DNA of 15,521 nucleotides, from NCBI GenBank assembly GCA_045533895.1, contig JAZSIT010000015.1, positions 1 through 15,521 of the forward strand. Reading direction: 5' to 3'. The notes under the pieces were generated by a model, which saw only the letters and a program-made list of their open reading frames with translations, had not been told where the DNA came from and made no database searches. Positions 13,324 through 15,521 of this stretch are shown one piece after another (positions within the stretch are counted from its first letter, which is position 1; each line of letters opens with the position of its first letter). A program made the position numbers and the translations under genes. The DNA comes from SFLA01 sp045533895 (lineage in GTDB: Bacteria > Bacillota > Clostridia > Oscillospirales > CAG-382).

Positions 13324-14271
13324 TTAGTCGTCGGAACGTCTGAGCGCCAGTCCAAGCGACTGAAGCTTCTGGATTACTTCCTCAAGCGACTTCTTACCGA
13401 GGTTACGAACTTTGATCATATCCTCCTCGGTTCTGTTGGTGAGATCGCCTACAGTGTCGATACCTGCACGCTTTAAGCAGTTGAAGGATCTTACAGACAT
13501 ATCGAGCTCTTCGATAGACATTTCCAGAACCTTTTCTTTTACGGTTTCTTCTCTGTCTACCATGATCTCGGTATTCTTTGCTTCTGCAGAGAGATCTATG
13601 AACAGGTTGAGGTGCTCACTCAGTATCTTTGCGGCGAGGGAAACTGCTTCCTTCGCATTGATAGTACCGTTGGTGGTCACTTCAAGAGTCAGTTTGTCGA
13701 AGTCGGTTATGTTGCCGACGCGGGTGTTGGACACCGTGTAATTTACGTTATATACAGGTGTGAAGATTGAATCGGTATAGATGACGCCGATTATGGGTGC
13801 ACCGAGCTGCTTGTTCTTCTCCGAAGATACGTATCCTCTGCCGTGGTCGAAGGTAAGCTCCATATAGAAGGGAGTGCCGTCTTCAACGGTAGCGATATGA
13901 TGCTCGGGATTAAGAATCTCGATGTCGGAATCGCACTGAATGTCGCCTGCGGTGATAACTCCGCCGTGGGAGTTGATGACCACAGTCTTGGGGCCCTGAG
14001 CGTAAAGCTTTGCAACGATACCCTTTACATTAAGAACGATTTCCGTAACGTCTTCTTTAACTCCTGCAACGGTGGAGATCTCGTGCAGAACGCCGTCGAT
14101 CTTTATGCTGGTAGTAGCAACACCGGGGAGTGAACTGAGCAGTACTCTGCGAAGAGAATTACCAAGGGTAATTCCGTAACCGCGTTCAAGGGGTTCGATA
14201 ACAAAAGTGCCGTGTTTGCCATCCTCACTGATTTCGGCAGTAGCGATGTTCGGTCTTTCGATTTCTATCAT
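13324..14271 (-). CDS. rpoA: DNA-directed RNA polymerase subunit alpha
   Basis: A 315-residue alpha subunit (B. subtilis has 314) that dimerises to start assembly of RNA polymerase. The N-terminal domain (about 1-225) has F-V-I-E-P-L-E-R-G-Y-G-I-T-L-G-N-S-L-R-R-V-L-L-S-S. The flexible linker runs to about 240. The C-terminal domain that contacts promoter DNA and activators carries S-V-R-S-F-N-C-L-K-R-A-G-I-D-T-V-G-D-L and V-R-N-L-G-K-K-S-L-E-E-V. The start is ATG 14271 with a full AGGAGG about eight bases upstream. It sits between rpsD and rplQ, the standard alpha-operon order, so its level is tied to ribosomal protein output. Confidence 0.98.
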   Translation of the reverse strand: MIEIERPNIATAEISEDGKHGTFVIEPLERGYGITLGNSLRRVLLSSLPGVATTSIKIDGVLHEISTVAGVKEDVTEIVLNVKGIVAKLYAQGPKTVVINSHGGVITAGDIQCDSDIEILNPEHHIATVEDGTPFYMELTFDHGRGYVSSEKNKQLGAPIIGVIYTDSIFTPVYNVNYTVSNTRVGNITDFDKLTLEVTTNGTINAKEAVSLAAKILSEHLNLFIDLSAEAKNTEIMVDREETVKEKVLEMSIEELDMSVRSFNCLKRAGIDTVGDLTNRTEEDMIKVRNLGKKSLEEVIQKLQSLGLALRRSDD

Positions 14272-14313
14272 TTTATAAACCTCCTCATAGGTTAGTCGGG
14301 CTTATATCAAGCC

Positions 14314-14946
14314 TTATTTGGAGTACAACTCGACGATGAGATGCTCTTCGATGGGGAAATCTACGTCTGCACGAGTGGGCAGCTCGGAGATTGTTGCCTG
14401 GATATTTTCTTTATCCATATCGATCCAAGCGGGTACCTGCCTTGCGGAGATATTCTCGATAAGCATTTTAATCTTTTCAGACTTGCGGCTTGCTTCTCTG
14501 AGAGTGATAACGTCACCCTTCTTAAGAATTACGGAAGGGATATCAACCTTCTTGCCGTTTACTCTGAAGTGGCCGTGAAGAACGAGCTGACGAGCTTCGC
14601 GACGGCTCTCTGCCATACCCATGCGGTATACGACATTATCCAACCTTCTTTCGATGGTGGTGAGCAGGTTTTCACCGGTCTGACCGGGCTTCTTATCTGC
14701 TTTTACGAAATAGGTCTTAAACTGCTTCTCCAGGATACCGTAGTACCTCTTTGCCTTCTGCTTCTCACGGAGCTGAAGACCATATTCCTTGGTTCTCTTT
14801 CTTCCGCCGGCTGCGCCATGCTGTCCGGGTGCCTGACCTCTGCGGGCTACTGCACACTTATCGGAAAAACATCTTTCGCCTTTAAGGAAGAGTTTAGTGC
14901 CTTCTCTGCGGCACAGTCTGCAAGCGGGACCAGTATATCTTGCCAT
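14314..14946 (-). CDS. rpsD: 30S ribosomal protein S4 (uS4), zinc-binding form
   Basis: A 210-residue primary-binding protein of 16S rRNA, central to 30S assembly. I chose the ATG at 14946 (M-A-R-Y-T-G-P), the family's conserved N-terminus, with GGAGG seven bases upstream; an in-frame start further up would add residues overlapping the rpsK stop. The N-terminus has the zinc-type cysteines C-R-L-C (Cys9, Cys12) and C-F-S-D-K-C (Cys26, Cys31). It is followed by R-G-Q-A-P-G-Q-H-G and an S4 RNA-binding domain (R-R-L-D-N-V-V-Y-R-M-G to about residue 160). It lies in the alpha operon between rpsK and rpoA, unlike B. subtilis, where rpsD stands alone. In E. coli S4 is the translational repressor of this operon; whether it is so here is not shown by the sequence. 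Confidence 0.97.
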   Translation of the reverse strand: MARYTGPACRLCRREGTKLFLKGERCFSDKCAVARRGQAPGQHGAAGGRKRTKEYGLQLREKQKAKRYYGILEKQFKTYFVKADKKPGQTGENLLTTIERRLDNVVYRMGMAESRREARQLVLHGHFRVNGKKVDIPSVILKKGDVITLREASRKSEKIKMLIENISARQVPAWIDMDKENIQATISELPTRADVDFPIEEHLIVELYSK

Positions 14947-14963
14947 TACATTTCCTCCGTCAA

Positions 14964-15362
14964 TTAAACGCGTCTTCTCTTGGGCGGTCTGCAACCGTTG
15001 TGAGGGATCGGCGTTACATCTTTAATCATAGTGATCTCAAGTCCTGCAACCTGAAGCGCGCGGATAGCTGCTTCTCTGCCCTGACCGGGACCCTTGACAA
15101 ATACCTCTACGGTCTTGAGACCGTGCTCCATTGCTGCCTTAGCTGCGGTTTCTGCTGCCATCTGTGCTGCAAAGGGAGTGGACTTACGGGAACCTCTGTA
15201 ACCGAGTTCGCCTGCGGAAGCCCAAGAGATTGCGTTTCCGTTTGTATCGGAAATAGTTACTATAGTGTTATTGAAGCTGGAGCGAATATGTGCCGCACCG
15301 CGTTCAATATTCTTGCGCTCGCGGCGCTTCTTGGTAACAACCTTTTTCTGCTGCTTAGCCAT
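14964..15362 (-). CDS. rpsK: 30S ribosomal protein S11 (uS11)
   Basis: A 132-residue small-subunit protein of the platform, next to the mRNA Shine-Dalgarno helix. Recognisable blocks are A-H-I-R-S-S-F-N-N-T-I-V-T-I-S-D, A-S-A-G-x-x-G-Y-R-G-S-R-K-S-T-P-F-A-A-Q, V-K-G-P-G-Q-G-R-E-A-A-I-R and the C-terminal P-H-N-G-C-R-P-P-K-R-R-R-V. The start is ATG 15362 with AGGAGG about ten bases upstream. It lies 19 bp after rpsM and 17 bp before rpsD. The extreme N-terminus is Lys/Arg-rich, as is usual in Firmicutes. Confidence 0.98.
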   Translation of the reverse strand: MAKQQKKVVTKKRRERKNIERGAAHIRSSFNNTIVTISDTNGNAISWASAGELGYRGSRKSTPFAAQMAAETAAKAAMEHGLKTVEVFVKGPGQGREAAIRALQVAGLEITMIKDVTPIPHNGCRPPKRRRV

Positions 15363-15381
15363 TTTGCCGTTTTTCCTCCTA

Positions 15382-15521
15382 TTACTTCTTCTTGTTTGCG
15401 ATGGTCTTTACGGGACCTTTTCTGGTTCTCGCGTTGGTCTTGGTTCTCTGTCCTCTTACGGGGAGACCCTTTCTGTGACGCTGACCGCGATAGCAGTCGA
15501 TCTCGACCATTCTCTTGATAT
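15382..15521 (-). CDS. rpsM: 30S ribosomal protein S13 (uS13), C-terminal part
   Basis: The gene runs off the right edge; the last 45 residues are visible, starting I-K-R-M-V-E-I-D-C-Y-R-G. They carry the diagnostic tail R-H-R-K-G-L-P-V-R-G-Q-R-T-K-T-N-A-R-T-R-K-G-P and end in K-K-K. S13 lies in the head of the 30S subunit and contacts the 50S subunit and P-site tRNA. It is the first gene visible of this operon and is followed 19 bp later by rpsK. Confidence 0.95.
   Translation of the reverse strand, partial: IKRMVEIDCYRGQRHRKGLPVRGQRTKTNARTRKGPVKTIANKKK

Noticed and set aside
14341..14967. Plus-strand open frame opposite rpsD
   Set aside because: It lies opposite a firmly identified ribosomal gene and has no independent support.
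1..15521. CRISPR array, tRNA or rRNA genes, prophage genes
   Set aside because: No regularly spaced direct repeats, no tRNA-like cloverleaf and no phage structural genes were seen on either strand.

Overview
The window looks like a chromosomal piece of a low-to-moderate GC Firmicute of the class Clostridia, probably an uncultured gut Oscillospiraceae/Ruminococcaceae-type bacterium. The basis is strong AGGAGG-type ribosome sites, TTGACA/TATAAT-type promoters, a Gram-positive ribosomal alpha operon with a four-cysteine uS4, a DUF3810 membrane protein, a BlaI/M56 regulatory pair and a G5-M23 peptidase. This is inference from gene content; no 16S or tRNA gene is present.

Left third (1 to about 4900): an AT-rich accessory region. 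It holds the 3' end of an unrecognised gene, then an HD-domain phosphohydrolase of the dGTPase-like COG1078 type in the same transcription unit, closed by a strong terminator. Next is an ISL3-family transposase preceded by an overlapping 22-codon leader reading frame. Facing it is a 258-residue unrecognised protein built of two repeats of about 80 residues, whose stop codon lies in the terminator hairpin shared with the transposase. A 302-bp spacer (4605-4906) follows, carrying a good promoter, a bidirectional hairpin and a REP-like palindrome.

Middle (4907 to 12900): housekeeping and cell-envelope genes. On the minus strand a membrane-anchored G5-M23 peptidase runs directly into gdhA (NADP-type glutamate dehydrogenase). 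Divergent from it is a DUF3810 membrane metallopeptidase, with a perfect 12-bp inverted repeat between the two. Next come a BlaI-like repressor and a BlaR1-like M56 sensor protease. The sensor has a new C-terminal domain in place of the beta-lactam-binding domain, and the pair is preceded by two near-identical 17-bp repeats at the promoter. A secreted lipoprotein with an ADP-ribosylglycohydrolase domain, a PKD domain and a C-terminal beta-sandwich-like domain follows on the minus strand, with its own promoter.

Right end (12900 to 15521): the distal alpha operon on the minus strand, in the order rpsM (cut by the window edge), rpsK, rpsD, rpoA, rplQ, ending in a 12-bp GAAA-loop terminator. The most interesting places are the ISL3 unit with its repeat-protein partner and leader peptide, the HD protein beside it, the BlaI/M56 pair with an unfamiliar sensor domain, and the exported ADP-ribosylglycohydrolase.
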